A DNA stretch of 64,000 nt. Source: Ariolimax columbianus (taxonomy: Eukaryota > Mollusca > Gastropoda > Stylommatophora > Arionidae). The first letter of the stretch is position 1. Every line of letters begins with the position of its first letter. Where the stretch lies: the NCBI GenBank assembly GCA_036924085.1, contig JAVGWX010000005.1:80178047-80242046 (forward strand), in the 5' to 3' direction. The notes below the pieces were generated by a model. The model searched no databases. It saw nothing but the letters and a program-made list of their open reading frames with translations, and was not told the origin of the DNA. Positions 42,965-54,429 of the stretch are shown here, piece after piece. A program made the translations under genes and the position numbers.

Positions 42965-43640
42965 TGTAACAGTTCCAACCGGAGCATGAGCATTTAGTCC
43001 AGGGGTGATGTGGTCGGGGACTCTGAGAACAAAGGTAACTGAAGGTGTGCCAAGGTCACTCACCGTCTGGACACTATGCCAAGATCACTCACCGTCTCGA
43101 CACTAAGTTGACAAAGGAAAACAGGTAGGAACTGACCACTGTGGCGTTCCGATTTGAGTATGGGTGGGGGGGGGAAGAGGGGGGGGGTTTAGTGACAGAC
43201 AGTAGCCATCAGGTCTTGCTGCAACATTTTGAGTGACAGGAATTCAGAGTGACTCGTTCCAATAACAGATAAATGGAGGTAGATCCAAACTGGATAGATG
43301 GCTGGTCAGACAGCTCTGATACTGCTTGAGACTATATAAATCTAGACAAAGTTTAACAGGCAGGCTGGCCATCAAGAGAGTGAGAGGGAGGGAAAGAGAG
43401 AGAGAAAGAAAGAAAGACAGAGAAAACTCGCCGACTTTATAGAAGAGCGATTGATAGGCTGTTTTACTAATGTTAGAGATATAGAATAAAGTGCAGGGTG
43501 ATGGAACCAGCATACGCCTTTGAGTCTTGGCCAGTCGCTCTATATGGTATGTGCTGGGCGCCATGTGACTAGGAGACATCTGGATGTGTGTGTGGTGTGT
43601 ACAGCGTCGGTCGCAACAAGATGATTAATAAAATAAAACA
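42965..43640 (+). mobile_element. Diverged LTR copy (3' boundary uncertain)
   Basis: Shares with 4396-5306 the start tgtaacagttcc, tgtggtcgg-type sequence, ggtcactcaccgtc, aggtaggaactgaccactg, the TATA box at 43333-43340 and gagcgattgataggctgtt. Downstream, accagcatacgcctttgagt, cttggccagtcgctctat and gggcgcc match the minus-strand copy but not the first LTR. No matching partner or TSD. Confidence 0.78.
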
Positions 43641-43729
43641 TATTATACGACCAAGTTATCTTCGTCAGCCGCAAAGAGCAACAGAAATGGAAACACCTCA
43701 CACACCAGCTAAACTGCATACATAATAGA

Positions 43730-43865
43730 TGTACTTACGTCAAGAATGAGGTGGGTGCACAAAGACACATATTGCAAATAATACAAACACGTCGGTTGAG
43801 TTGGCTGGGTCACAATATAAGACATGAAAGTCTTCTTTAGCGTACTGCCATCCCAGGATAATGAA
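43730..43865 (+). pseudogene. Short RT C-terminal fragment of a LINE
   Basis: A + frame reads KNEVGAQRHILQII, then QTRRLSWLGHNIRHESLL before a stop. The RR(L)-x-W-L-G-H-x-x-R-H/M block is the conserved motif after the RT thumb of many endonuclease LINEs. Only ~45 codons survive, in a stretch wedged between the LTR copy and the G-rich minisatellite, so it is a relic. The clade cannot be assigned from so little sequence; it does not resemble the GAA-tailed family. Confidence 0.5.
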
Positions 43866-43934
43866 TTGTCGCTGTTCTCTTCCGTGTGCCAGATACTGGA
43901 ATACACATGTTTTCTTTAGTTTCTTTGTGTCTCA

Positions 43935-45390
43935 GTAAAGGGTAATGGTGATGGAGGGGGTTGGTGATGGAGGGGGTTGGTGATTGAGGGGGTTGGTGAT
44001 GGAGGGGGTTGGTGATTGAGGGGGTTGGTGATTGAGGGGGTTGGTGATGGAGGGGGTTGGTGATTGAGGGGGTTGGTGATGGAGGGGGCTGCTGGTGGAG
44101 GGGGCTGGGGATTGAGGGGGTTGGTGATGGAGGGGGCTGCTGGTGGAGGGGGCTGGTGATTGAGGGTGATTGTGATGGAGGGGGTTGGTGATTGAGGGTG
44201 ATTGTGATGGAGGGGGTTGGTGATGGAGAGGGTTGGTGATGGAGGGGATTGGTGATTGTGATGGAGGGGGTTGGTGATTGAAGGTGATTGTGATGGAGAG
44301 GGTTGGTGATGGAGGGGATTGGTGATTGTGATGAAGGGGGTTGTTGATTGTGATGGAGGGGGTTGGTGATTGAAGGTTATTGTGATGGAGGGGGTTGGTG
44401 ATGGAGAGGGTTGGTTATGGAGGGGATTGGTGATTGTGATGGAGGGGGTTGTTGATTGTGATGGAGGGGGTTGGTGATTGAAGGTGATTGTGATGGAGGG
44501 GGTTGAAGATTGAGGGTGATTGGGATGGAGGGGGTGGGTGATTGAGGGGGTTGGTGATTGAGTGGGTTGGTTATGTAGGAGGTTGGTGATTGTGATGGAG
44601 GGGGTTGGTGATTGAGGGGGTTGGTGATGGAGGGGGTTGGTGATGGAGAGGGTTGGTGATGGAGGGGGTTGGTGGTGGAGGGGGCTGGTGATTGAGGGTG
44701 ATTGTGATGGAGGGGGTTGGTGATTGAGGGTGATTGTGATGGAGGGGGTTGGTGATGGAGAGGGTTGGTGATGGAGGGGATTGGTGATTGTGATGAAGGG
44801 GGTTGTTGATTGTGAGGGAGGGGGTTGGTGATTGAAGGTGATTGTGATGGAGGGGGTTGGTGATGGAGAGGGTTGGTGATGGAGGGGATTGGTGATTGTG
44901 ATGAAGGGGGTTGTTGATTGTGATGAAGGGGGTTGGTGATTGAAGGTGATTGTGATGGAGGGGGTTGGTGATTGAGGGTGATTGTGATGGAGGAGGTTGG
45001 TGATTGAGGGGGTTGGTGATGGAGAGGGTTGGTGATTGAGGGTGATTGGAATGGGGGGGTTGGTGATTGAGGGGGTTGGTGATTGAGTGGGTTGGTGATG
45101 TAGGAGGTTGGTGATTGTGATGGAGGGGGTTTGTGATTGTGATGGAAGGGGTTGGTGATTGAGGGGGTTGGTGATGGAGAGGGTTGGTGATTGAGGGTGA
45201 TTGTGATGAAGAGGGTTGGTGATGGAGGAGGTCGGTGATGGAGGGGGTTGGTGATTGTGATGAAGGGGTTTGTGATGAAGGGGGTTGGTGATTGAGGGGG
45301 CTGGTGATGGAGGGAGTTGGTGATTGCGGGTGATAGTGTTTGGGATGGAGGGGGCTGGTGATTGGGGGTGTTGGTGATGGAATGGGTTAG
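43935..45390 (+). repeat. 16/22-bp G-rich minisatellite, ~1.45 kb
   Basis: Unit ggtgatggagggggtt (16), variants gattgaggggg, and a 22-base form with an extra attgtg. The minus strand has no stop in any frame of the unit, so a 500-codon frame (45418-43916) appears, cycling as NPLHHQPPPSPTPSIT. Regular runs of 4-5 G every 16 bases could form G-quadruplexes. Confidence 0.96.
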
Positions 45391-45558
45391 GGACAGTCGT
45401 TGCTTCCCCAGTTCTCACAATGAATTGGAAATCCAGACGATAAAGTTTGAGTTACCTTTGAAGCGACACCGTCGCAAGGAGAAAGTAAACATAAACGCTA
45501 AGTAGAGAGTTACCACTCTAAGGTCTTATCATCCTACAGTCAGTCATAACTGAAAGGG

Positions 45559-45735
45559 AACACTATACCATACCATACCATACTTTACCATACTATAATA
45601 TACTATACTATACTTACTATACTATACTTACTATACTATACTATACTATACTATGCTATACTATACTATACTGTGTTGTGCTGTGGTGGGCTATACTGTA
45701 ATGTACTGTACCATAATGTACTGTACTAGTATGGT
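45559..45735 (+). repeat. (TATAC)n-type degenerate repeat
   Basis: ccataccata, then tactatactata and ctgta variants over ~175 bases. Confidence 0.92.
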
Positions 45736-46215
45736 GTTTGGCCTTCGGACACTGTGTAGGTGTTTGTTCTAGTGAATATGTCTCTTTGCAATGCCTACAG
45801 TATGGTGTATGTTATGCAATCATTCTGTGCATGTTTTTGTTCAGTTGCACGTTACTTGTATGCAGACCGGAAGAGTTTGCTCACAACTCAAATTGCTGGT
45901 GCTTTCTTTGGCAGCACCCCTTCTAGACACGCCTGCAGCTCATCGATCCGTCCATTGATGTTTGCCGTTGCTGCGGATCAGGGGGTGATAAATTTATTTT
46001 GGATCTAGCAGCCAATTACACAAATGAAGGAACAATAGGGGAAATTGTGCAAGTAAATATGAAATGGTCCTGTTGTAGATAGTCGTAATAGCTATATTTG
46101 TGTGGGTATGTTTGGTAGTGGTATTTTTGCTTTTGTTATTGCCTGTTTATGGCCACTTTCGTTGTTTTGGAATCTGGTGTGACCAGACAACTGTCGCGAG
46201 CTGGTAGTGCTGATA
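45736..46215. other. Nothing recognised
   Basis: ORFs of 60-80 codons without features. Confidence 0.5.
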
Positions 46216-46231
46216 TCATTTGATAAGAGGT

Positions 46232-46603
46232 GATTTCTTCTTCTTCTTCTTCTTCGTTCGTTCTCAATATCCCACTACCAAACCCTGAAAGGGCATAAGT
46301 AGCAGAATGTAGTCCAGAGAACGGAATGCGTTGTGTCATAGTTTACAGCTTGGCTGCGATATTTGCACCTTTCAGTCCAACACATCCGACTTCAGCAAGC
46401 ATTTTTTGAGTACTTGGTTAGCATTCCCTCCTCGATCTTTTCTCCTTAGCCAGTCTGCCCTGCTGCAGCCTGTTATCCATGATCACCGTGTGGAGGTGTA
46501 GAAGGGTCTTGGCAGCTATGGTTCGCTGGCCCTGACGCTAGCAGTCAGCTATGGGTCGCTGACCACTGCAGCTGATGTGCTGCTCAGCATCTTGATCCCA
46601 AGA
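46232..46603 (-). mobile_element. SINE family 2, copy C, with a GAA-type tail
   Basis: Minus-strand copy from gggatcaagatgctgagcag to gaacgaacgaagaagaagaa: the 3' tail (ttcttc... at 46232-46255 on +) is a GAA repeat. Flanks aagaggtgattt and aagagaggattt are similar, a possible imperfect TSD. Confidence 0.88.
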
Positions 46604-47208
46604 GAGGATTTAAAAAGAGATCTTTAGAACAGGTGATGGATTCCATATCACCAGGTAAATATTTAACAGTTAGGAAGTAATGGCAACCTACCGTACTGCA
46701 CACTTGACAAGAAACTTAAGACAGCCAAACAGGTGGGCGGTTGTAGGAAGCGACTTTTTTGCGAAGGGCATGCTTTCTTTTCTAACCATATAAGTCGTTT
46801 CTAAAAGGTCGCCGTCTGTGCCGGAAACTATAATAGGACCCCAGCCACACCGAGCGCATATGGTCAGGAGCGCCTGACATTGCGATCACATTTATGTTAA
46901 ATAGAAGACTCTTCAACTCAACATATTGCAAATCATATCTTGCATACAGGTCAGAAGCTTGCCGAGTGGGTACTAAACATCTGGAAATGAAAGAAAGAAA
47001 AAAAAGAGCAATATCACATTTAATGATGATGACGATTCGTGTATTGCTCCAGGTGAAGCATAGAACTACTACCACAGCAGACCAACTTTTCTGCAAATCT
47101 ATATCGGAGCATTTCCATTGGCAGTTTCAATAACAAAAGTTAGACATGATGAGGTTGATAGCCCATGGACAACCCTCTTAGTCACGTTTTGCAACATTCT
47201 TGAAAGTT
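46604..47208. other. Nothing recognised
   Basis: Overlapping frames of 79-104 codons on opposite strands; no domain. Confidence 0.5.
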
Positions 47209-47324
47209 TCCTAAGTATGGGGGTTATGTTACCATACAGTACGATTGTAGATGGTGTTCTGCTTCCTAAGTATGGGGGTTATGTTACCATATATTAAGAT
47301 TGTAGATGGTTTCCTGCTTGCAGC
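47209..47324 (+). repeat. 58-bp tandem duplication
   Basis: tcctaagtatgggggttatg ... gattgtagatggt ... ctgctt twice, with few differences. Confidence 0.9.
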
Positions 47325-47504
47325 TTTCTAATCCTGAGGATTGTGCAGCTCGGGTGTCCAGCTTCCAGGCACTTTCCTGTTGACATTTTGCCTACCCATA
47401 GTATATGACCTGCTCTTTGTAAAGTTTGGCGGGGCTGATAACCAGTACGCTGGCATTGTTTGAGGTCACACTACAGGTGGTAAGTCAACATCGAAGATAA
47501 GGGG

Positions 47505-47760
47505 TCGCCATAGCTGAGAGATAAAAACGCCTGCCTCTCAAATTACGAAAGCGCGAATACAGCAGAGCTTCGAATCCAACAAGCTTCAAGCGTCCCCTGG
47601 TCTCAAGGCAAGAGAGACAACGTCTATTCACGTTGGATCTTGACGTGAAACACGAGATTCCGTGTCCACGCAGTACACGTAAAAGAACATTTGGTAGCTG
47701 AGAATAGATAAAAGTACGATGTTAGCCTCTATCCGTACAAAAACACAGTAATGAAATTCC
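47505..47760 (+). mobile_element. tRNA-derived SINE, another family
   Basis: ggggtcgccatagctgagag (A-box-like tagctgagag) and agcttcgaatccaac (B-box-like ttcgaatcc) are spaced as in tRNA genes, followed by a body with ttggatcttgacgtgaaaca and gcagtacacgtaaaagaac. One copy only; boundaries approximate. Confidence 0.6.
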
Positions 47761-48170
47761 TACTCAACACGCAATCTACTTTCTCCCAGGTCTAGTTAGA
47801 CGCAGGAAGTATTTATTACAAAATAGAAAAACGCATAACCTGACTGTTTGAACACAAGGATTCCAAGACGTGAAGTAAGCAATTTGTTTTGTAAAGTTTA
47901 CAGCATATCTATTTATTTATGGCATGCGTAATTAAAATCATTGTTAAGTGTAAGCGTTTTTTAAGTGAGTCTGTTTGGTAGGAACAATATTTACCTGCGT
48001 TAGCTAGAATATAATTTCACTCAATGGGAGTTCACAAATATACTAATTGGGTTGTTTACTCTGTAGCTGCGTTACAGTTTACTAAATTACCGTCATTAAT
48101 TTTTGTTCTTTTGCGACATAAAACAAAATTTCGTAGTTTATATATTGTACTTCGTCGATCGAATCAATGA
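47761..48170. other. AT-rich, nothing recognised
   Basis: No gene or repeat assigned. Confidence 0.5.
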
Positions 48171-48184
48171 ACCACGTCTGTTTC

Positions 48185-48720
48185 CTTCATAGGACGAAGT
48201 CTGTATAAAATTTCTATCAAATAAATAATATATATCTCTCATCAACCCGGCAGTCTGTATAAAATTTATATCAAATAAATAATATATATCTCTCATCAAC
48301 CCGGCAGTCTGTATAAAATTTATATCAAATAAATAATATATATCTCTCATCAACCCGGCAGTCTGTATAAAATTTAAATCAAATAAATAATATATATCTC
48401 TCATCAACCCGGCAGTCTGTATAAAATTTATATCAAATAAATAATATATATCTCTCATCAACCCGGCAGTCTGTATAAAATTTCTATCAAATAAATAATA
48501 TATATCTCTCATCAACCCGGCAGTCTGTATAAAATTTATATCAAATAAATAATATATATCTCTCATCAACCCGGCAGTCTGTATAAAATTTCTATCAAAT
48601 AAATAATATATATCTCTCATCAACCCGGCAGTCTGTATAAAATTTCTATCAAATAAATAATATATATCTCTCATCAACCCGGCAGTCTGTAAAAGATTTC
48701 TTTCAAATGAATAATTTATT
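48185..48720 (+). repeat. 54-bp homogeneous array, about 10 copies
   Basis: Unit ctctcatcaacccggcagtc + tgtataaaatttctatcaaa + taaataatatatat. Because 54 is a multiple of 3 and one frame has no stop, a 217-codon minus-strand ORF repeats YYLFDRNFIQTAGLMRDI; it is most likely an artefact. Confidence 0.95.
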
Positions 48721-49690
48721 TCTCTCAAAGAACTGGTGACCCGTATACAATTTATGTCAAATAAAAGGAGTACGCATAGCAGACACTGCATCGGGGATTA
48801 TGTGTTAGAGACCTCGCTGTCTGATACCTCAGCTTTGTTATGAAAGTGCCGTTGGCAGTTCTCTTCACCGCATAATTTTTTTTGCCATAACAGTAGGCCG
48901 GCTCACATTTACTTACCTCGCAAAACTGATGATCTGTATACTTCTCTCAAATCCCCACATATATTTCTCTCATAGAACGTATGATTTCTATAAAATTTCT
49001 CTCAAATTCCCACATATATTTCTCTCAAAGAACTGATGATCTCTATAAGACTTCTCTCAAATCCCCACATACATTTCTCTCATAGAACTGATGATTTCTA
49101 TAAGACTTCTCTCAAATAACCATATATATTTCTCTCATAGAACTGATGATTCTCATAGAACTGATGATCTAAAAGACTTCTCTCAAATAATAACACCCAT
49201 TTCCTTCACAGTCGTTATCAAGTTTCTATTGTCAGAATACATTTTATTCCTCAAAATGGTTTGCAAACAACCATGCTTAACAGTTTTTTTTCCATCTTTT
49301 CTAAAAAAAACCACACATTTGTTATTATTTTCCTCATGACGCTGTCAGCTGTGTGTCAGTTTGTCTCTCAAATACATGTTTCTATATCAATAATATAAAT
49401 GGCAGACGGCCAAAGACCTCACTAGTCGCCATAGGGTTAGCTCTAAAACAACCACAATAATTTGCCTACAATAAGCGGCTTCCTGTCCTAGCGTTCTCCT
49501 GTCACCATTAACTGGATCCCTCAGATAACATAAATCTTTCCTTAACAAACTAGTCTGTATCAGAATTCTTTTATCGCGTTACACTTTATCGCTCAAATAA
49601 CTAGGTCTTTTTTCCTCAGAAAAATTTCAGTCTGTCATGCTGTTTCCATCGGGAATTTTATTTTTCAGAAAGTCTTTATCAGTTATGGCA
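48721..49690 (+). repeat. Diverged continuation of the 54-bp array
   Basis: Units such as tctctcatagaactgatgat + ttctataagacttctctcaa + at... (48920-49190) align with the 54-bp unit; more degenerate ones (actagtctgtatcagaattc, tatcgctcaaataac) reach ~49690. Confidence 0.7.
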
Positions 49691-49704
49691 GGAACATGGG
49701 GAAC

Positions 49705-49945
49705 TGAGACGCTAGTCCGATCAGGCACAACATACTGACTAGGATGTCGTGCCAGGGTCAAACACAATATAATGACCAATACCACAATATATTTATCCGT
49801 GTATCGTTCCCTGGAATTGTCAAGGCAGTCTGGCTGACGAAATTTTGATCGACGTGATCACCGTAGTAGTGGAAATGAGAGATAAATGCAAGCATAGTAC
49901 AACCAGTGGTCCACCTTGATCAGAATGCTCGTTTATGGGAAAAGC
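49705..49945 (+). repeat. RepA interspersed repeat
   Basis: gtccgatcaggcacaacata, ctgactaggatgtcg, gttccctggaattg, gcagtctggctgacgaa, gatcgacgtgatcaccgtag, tggtccaccttgatcag in the family order. Confidence 0.85.
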
Positions 49946-49947
49946 TT

Positions 49948-50130
49948 CATTCTTCTCTCCAGCCTCGTCTTATTTTAATTTCATTCTTCTCTCCAGCCTG
50001 CATTATTTTAATTTCATTCATCTCTCCAGTCTCGCATTATTTTAATTTCATTCTTCTCTCCAGCCTCGTCTTATTTTAATTTCATTCTTCTCTCCAGTCT
50101 CGCATTATTTTAATTTCATTCTACTCTCAT
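49948..50130 (+). repeat. ~33-bp minisatellite, 5-6 copies
   Basis: ttcattcttctctccagcct + cgtcttattttaat, with one unit a few bases shorter. Confidence 0.92.
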
Positions 50131-51205
50131 TTGCATATGAAACAGAACTACTTCAGTGTATCCCAATTGCAGACCCGTTAACAAAACTACAACCATTAGG
50201 TCATAAAAGGAGTGCCAGCCACAATCGCTGTATTGAAAACTGTTCAAAAGCTTGTTTAAGTTACCGTAGACATCTTTCATATACTCAGCGTGTCCCCGAC
50301 TAGAAGGAATTGAAGATTCCATTATTTAAGAGTTGATCCAACTAACTCGGTTTTGGTCTTGGATAGTTACAGACGCGAGCAGGATATGTTTTTTCTTTTT
50401 GTGTGATAAGGTGTGGTGCAGATGACGCACCATGACCCGCGCATTGATCCTCAATAGACACTGACAGTTGGGGACAACCTGACCCTGGATCGCCTCGATA
50501 CTCATCGTCTGAATTGATAAAAAATGCATTTGGACGTTCTGAAGAAAGAAGTCCATCGCCGTGCGAAACTCAACAGAGTGTAGATTGTATATTCGGACAC
50601 GCTGTTGTCCACTTCCTCCTATCCGCGTGATACCTGCAGAAACAGGTGCAACCATGCTAAAGTTATTTGCGGGATTGCCACACCATAGGAATAACAAATG
50701 GCGTTGTTACTTTTTAGCCTTTCAGCAATTTCGGAAGTTTTTATGCATACATTATGCAGCATATGTGGGCCGCCCACGTCTTGTTCTGCTCCCCAATCTT
50801 ACATCTGAAGTAAGAGTCATGCGTCGTTTTCACTATTGGAGTGATGATCCTTTTCTCGCTTGCAAACGTAGCTTCCCCGCAAACTTAACAAAGGTTATCT
50901 ACACAGTTACGTGTTAACAATATTGCAGGGAATAAGTGTGTTGTACTTATGATGAAAGGTATGTGGGAGTCGCTGAAATGACTTACTAAACCTACGAGAC
51001 TTAGCCTACAACTACTGACTGTATCATTGTCATCAGCGATTGTAATTCTGCGACGTCATATCTTGAAGTTACATGCATGTGAAAATTATTGATAACAACC
51101 GGGCGTGTTGTGTGTGACTGACTGATGCAAAAAGACCCGATGTGAAGGTAGAAATACAGCTTGCGAAATGGTTACCTATGTGCTTAATGTAGACAGAGTA
51201 GTGCA
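50131..51205. other. Unrecognised region with overlapping ORFs
   Basis: Frames of 123 codons on - (50326-50697) and 118 on + (50561-50917) overlap. Neither resembles a known family, a transposon or the repeats around; coding status undecided. Confidence 0.4.
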
Positions 51206-52496
51206 TACGAGGCGAGTTCAAATGAAACCAAACTGCAACAAGTGAACATACGTACGATGCGCGTGATGACGTCACTTCCGGTGTAAACAGCACATAAAAA
51301 CCATCAAGTTTGCAAACTTTCATTATTCCCCGACTCATAGTTGTCTTAGCAGACATGGCGGGTGTGATACCGAATCCATCCAGAGTTGATCAGCTAGCGG
51401 TGATTCGGTGTCTAACAGCTGAAGGATGTCGACCAGTTTACATTTATCTCAGAATGCAGACTGCGTATGATGACAAAAGTGAGTCGAAAACAACAGTGAA
51501 GAACTGGACAACGATGTTTAAAGAAGGACGTAAGTTAACGAAAGATCTTCCAAGACCAGGTCAGGCGCAAATTGTTGCGTCAGAAGATACCAAAATTGAT
51601 GCAACAATTCGGGTGGGCCATCGCAGAAACTTACATTCGCTAGCAGAAGAATTCGATGTGTCGCTAGGGACAGTTGAAATGGTGGTTAGCAAGAAACTGA
51701 AGTATCGGTAGGTGTGTTCACAATAAGGAAGAACGCATGGGATAGAGTTTGAACCACTTGCTGCGATACGAAGAAGAAAATTATTCGTTTCTTTTGTGCA
51801 TAGTGGTAGGTGATGAATCGTGATGCCACCACTATGAGCCGAGCAGAAAACTACTAGCAGGCAATGGAAACATCCCGGATAATCGAAACCAAAAAATTCA
51901 AGGCACACATTTCCGCTGGTAATGTTATACTGACAACGTTTTTTTTTTACCATTAGGGACTTTTGTTGGTAGACTTTAAAGAGCCAGGTGTGAGCATCAA
52001 TGTTATCCGCTACAACGACACACTAGACAAGCTGCTTACAGCTATCAAGAATAAACGTCCCGGCATGCTTTCGCGTGGTGTGATTATGTTGCACGACAAT
52101 GCGCGTCCACGTGTCGCGAACATTGTTCAGAAAGTGTTAGCACAGAAAAGGTGGGAAGTACTGCCACACCCATCCTAGAGCCCCGATATATCCCCTTATG
52201 ACTTCCATTTGTTCGGACCCTTAAACAAATTTCTGAACGGTTAAAGATTTGACTCCAATGCAGACGTCATGGCCTTGGTGACCAAGTGGTTCAAAGAGCA
52301 ACTAAAGTCATTTTTTTTAGCACGGCGTCCGGATATTTGGGATGCGTATCTGAATGCCAATGTAGACCTTTTCTAACCCTGTGGCATGTTTGCTACATAA
52401 CAATTGTTATATTTAATTCTGTCACACCAGATGATGTAACTTTCATATGTTTGTAATAAAGCCACTGGGTCCGGTTTTATTTGAACACGCCTCGTA
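51206..52496 (+). mobile_element. Complete mariner-like transposon, TA-flanked
   Basis: 51208-52494 (1287 bp) has imperfect ~28-bp terminal inverted repeats: left cgaggcgagttcaaatgaaa..., right (reverse complement) cgaggcgtgttcaaataaaa.... It is flanked on both sides by TA (51206-51207, 52495-52496), the duplicated target of Tc1/mariner elements. The size matches typical mariners. Confidence 0.93.
51355..52376 (+). pseudogene. Mariner transposase, inactivated
   Basis: The ATG at 51355 opens an N-terminal helix-turn-helix part: RVDQLAVIRCLTAEGCRP, TTVKNWTTMFKEGRK, PRPGQAQIVASED and LAEEFDVSLGTVEMVVSK, which binds the terminal repeats. The frame breaks at TAG 51709-51711. The DDE/D catalytic part continues in fragments: VVGDES followed by TGA where Trp is usual, then LVDFKEPG, MLSRGVIMLHDNARPRVAN (second Asp, from ~52060), HPS then TAG, SPDISPYDFHLFGPLNKFL (third Asp region) and a C-terminus ending DIWDAYLNANVDLF at TAA 52374. 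The three catalytic Asp positions are still readable but at least three nonsense codons and a frameshift intervene. It belongs to the HTH_48/Transposase_1 mariners. Confidence 0.9.
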
Positions 52497-53049
52497 CATA
52501 CACATACATTTGTCTCTAAAATGAAAGTCACAATAAACATTTGTCATTGCGTATTCACGATAAATAAATGAGTACGGTTTGACTTGTTCATTTCAAAGGC
52601 AATTTGTGTAGGTGTCAATTGTATTGATCTCACTTATGTTAAGTCAACATGGTGTTCTGTTAATTAGCAAAGTATATGTCTTCGATGTGGTAATCTACAT
52701 ATGAAGTCTTTCACAAACTGTGCTTATTAACGCAATCATCCTCGTACATCAGGTTTAGTGATCTGCAAAGATTGATTATTTTACAATTATAAGAAATTTT
52801 GGTAGAACATAATATTCGGCCAAATAGTCAAAGCCTCTATTCGATGCATCCCTAGTTTTTATTGTTCAGCTAAAAATAAATAAAGACCTTTAACTATTGA
52901 GTCGGATAACAATACCAACACGTATAGTGAGTGAATGGCTGACTTTCAAACTTGGCTTTAATTAGTTTATAATCATTTCCTATAATTCATTTCTCATTCA
53001 TCTTTAACTCACAAAACATGTTTCTATTCCTCTTATATATGTGTATACT
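52497..53049. other. AT-rich, nothing recognised
   Basis: No gene or repeat assigned. Confidence 0.5.
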
Positions 53050-53298
53050 TCTACTGTTTGTATTCCTCTACGTGTTTATATTCCTCTACGTGTTTATATT
53101 CCTCTACGTGTTTAAATTCCTCTACGTGTTTAAATTCCTCAACGTGTTTATATTCCTCTACGTGTTTATATTCCTCTACGTGTTTATATTCCTCTACGTG
53201 TTTATATTCCTCTACGTGTTTATATTCCTCTACGTGTTTATATTCCTCTACGTGTTTATATTCCTCTACGTGTTTATATTCCTCTACGTGTTTGTATA
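53050..53298 (+). repeat. 18-bp minisatellite, about 13 copies
   Basis: Unit ttcctctacgtgtttata; being a multiple of 3 it keeps frames open (FLYVFI and SSTCLY repeats), which are artefacts. Confidence 0.95.
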
Positions 53299-53764
53299 AC
53301 TGGTGATTGTTGAGTACATATGTTGAATATGCTTTTCATGTTACACCATCGCATGGCTTACTTGTTTTACACAGTTAACACACCTCTTTGAAATCGCTGT
53401 ACATACACACAGTAAATTATTTCCATATTGGATTGCACTTTTTCATAATGGCAATAGTTGATATAGAATAACACACCGTACATGTATTTCTTAAACAGTC
53501 GCTTTATAGTATAGCAAAACAACAAGGCACGATGTAAAGCAATTCAACTGTCACAATGCGATCACTATCACATATGCTTATATTGATATATTTATATTGA
53601 ACAGGATTGCTGCTTATTTTCCGCAAAGTCAGCAGATGGAATTCGCTACACGATAACGTACTTATCGCACAGGGTCATGTGTCAAGTTAATACAGAATTG
53701 TTCTAGTTTAATGCCCACAATGAGTAGTTTACTCTTTTGTGCGCCCTGAAAAGTACTTTAAGTG
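53299..53764. other. Nothing recognised
   Basis: No gene or repeat assigned. Confidence 0.5.
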
Positions 53765-54025
53765 GTGGGTTACAGTAGCTTTTCTCACATCCCGAACATG
53801 CTGATGAAGGTGGACCTTGGTCCTCCAGACGGTTGTTCTATGCGTGTCACTCACTACTACGGGGATCACGACGATCCCTCACCTCGTTAGCCAGGATACC
53901 ATCAAAACAGCCCGTTTCCAGGTAGAGCTTCTAGGTAGCCGAGGTGAGAGTCTTGTCCAGTATGTTTTGACCGACCCTGACTAACAAGTCTGATCAGTAT
54001 ATGTTGCCTGACCAGACGTTAGTCT
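53765..54025 (-). repeat. RepA interspersed repeat, fullest copy
   Basis: On the minus strand: agactaacgtctggtcaggc, acatactgatcagacttgtt, gtcagggtcggtcaaaacat, cctggaaacgggctgttttg, ctggctaacgaggtgaggga, tgatccccgtagtagtgag, ggaccaaggtccaccttcat, cagcatgttcgggatgtgag, aaaagctactgtaaccc. Used as the family reference. Confidence 0.88.
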
Positions 54026-54429
54026 TCCTCCCATAATACAGAAATAAAACTTGAGTTATCCAACTTTTTCAATCTAACGTGATCACTCCGTTCTTTGTTC
54101 TATTAATATTTGATTGCGAGGTGAAAACCAACCGGATACAAATAGTTCATTGAATGTACTATTGAACACTACACCGAATCGATTACGAATCTAGTACTCG
54201 GTACATCCTTCCCTACATGATACCATCACCATAACCTCCATACAGTTGTCCAGAGAGGGAAGACGAAAGAGATGTAAACATTAGACTTGATAAAGAAGCC
54301 GGAATGGATATTGTGTACCAGTAGTAAGGATGATCTCGGATCTTGTAAACTGTCGTGAGTTTGTTGATAACCGTATAGACGTTCTCTGATCGTCAATGAT
54401 CCATTTGCCAATCGCTGACTAAGGATATC
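54026..54429. other. Nothing recognised
   Basis: No gene or repeat assigned. Confidence 0.5.

Noticed and set aside
43916..45418. 500-codon minus-strand ORF as a Pro-rich protein gene
   Set aside because: It lies entirely within a 16/22-bp minisatellite whose complement lacks stops in every frame; no non-repeat coding sequence flanks it.
48138..48791. 217-codon minus-strand ORF with 18-residue repeats
   Set aside because: The array period (54 bp) is a multiple of 3 and one frame happens to lack stops; the flanks are AT-rich and not protein-like.
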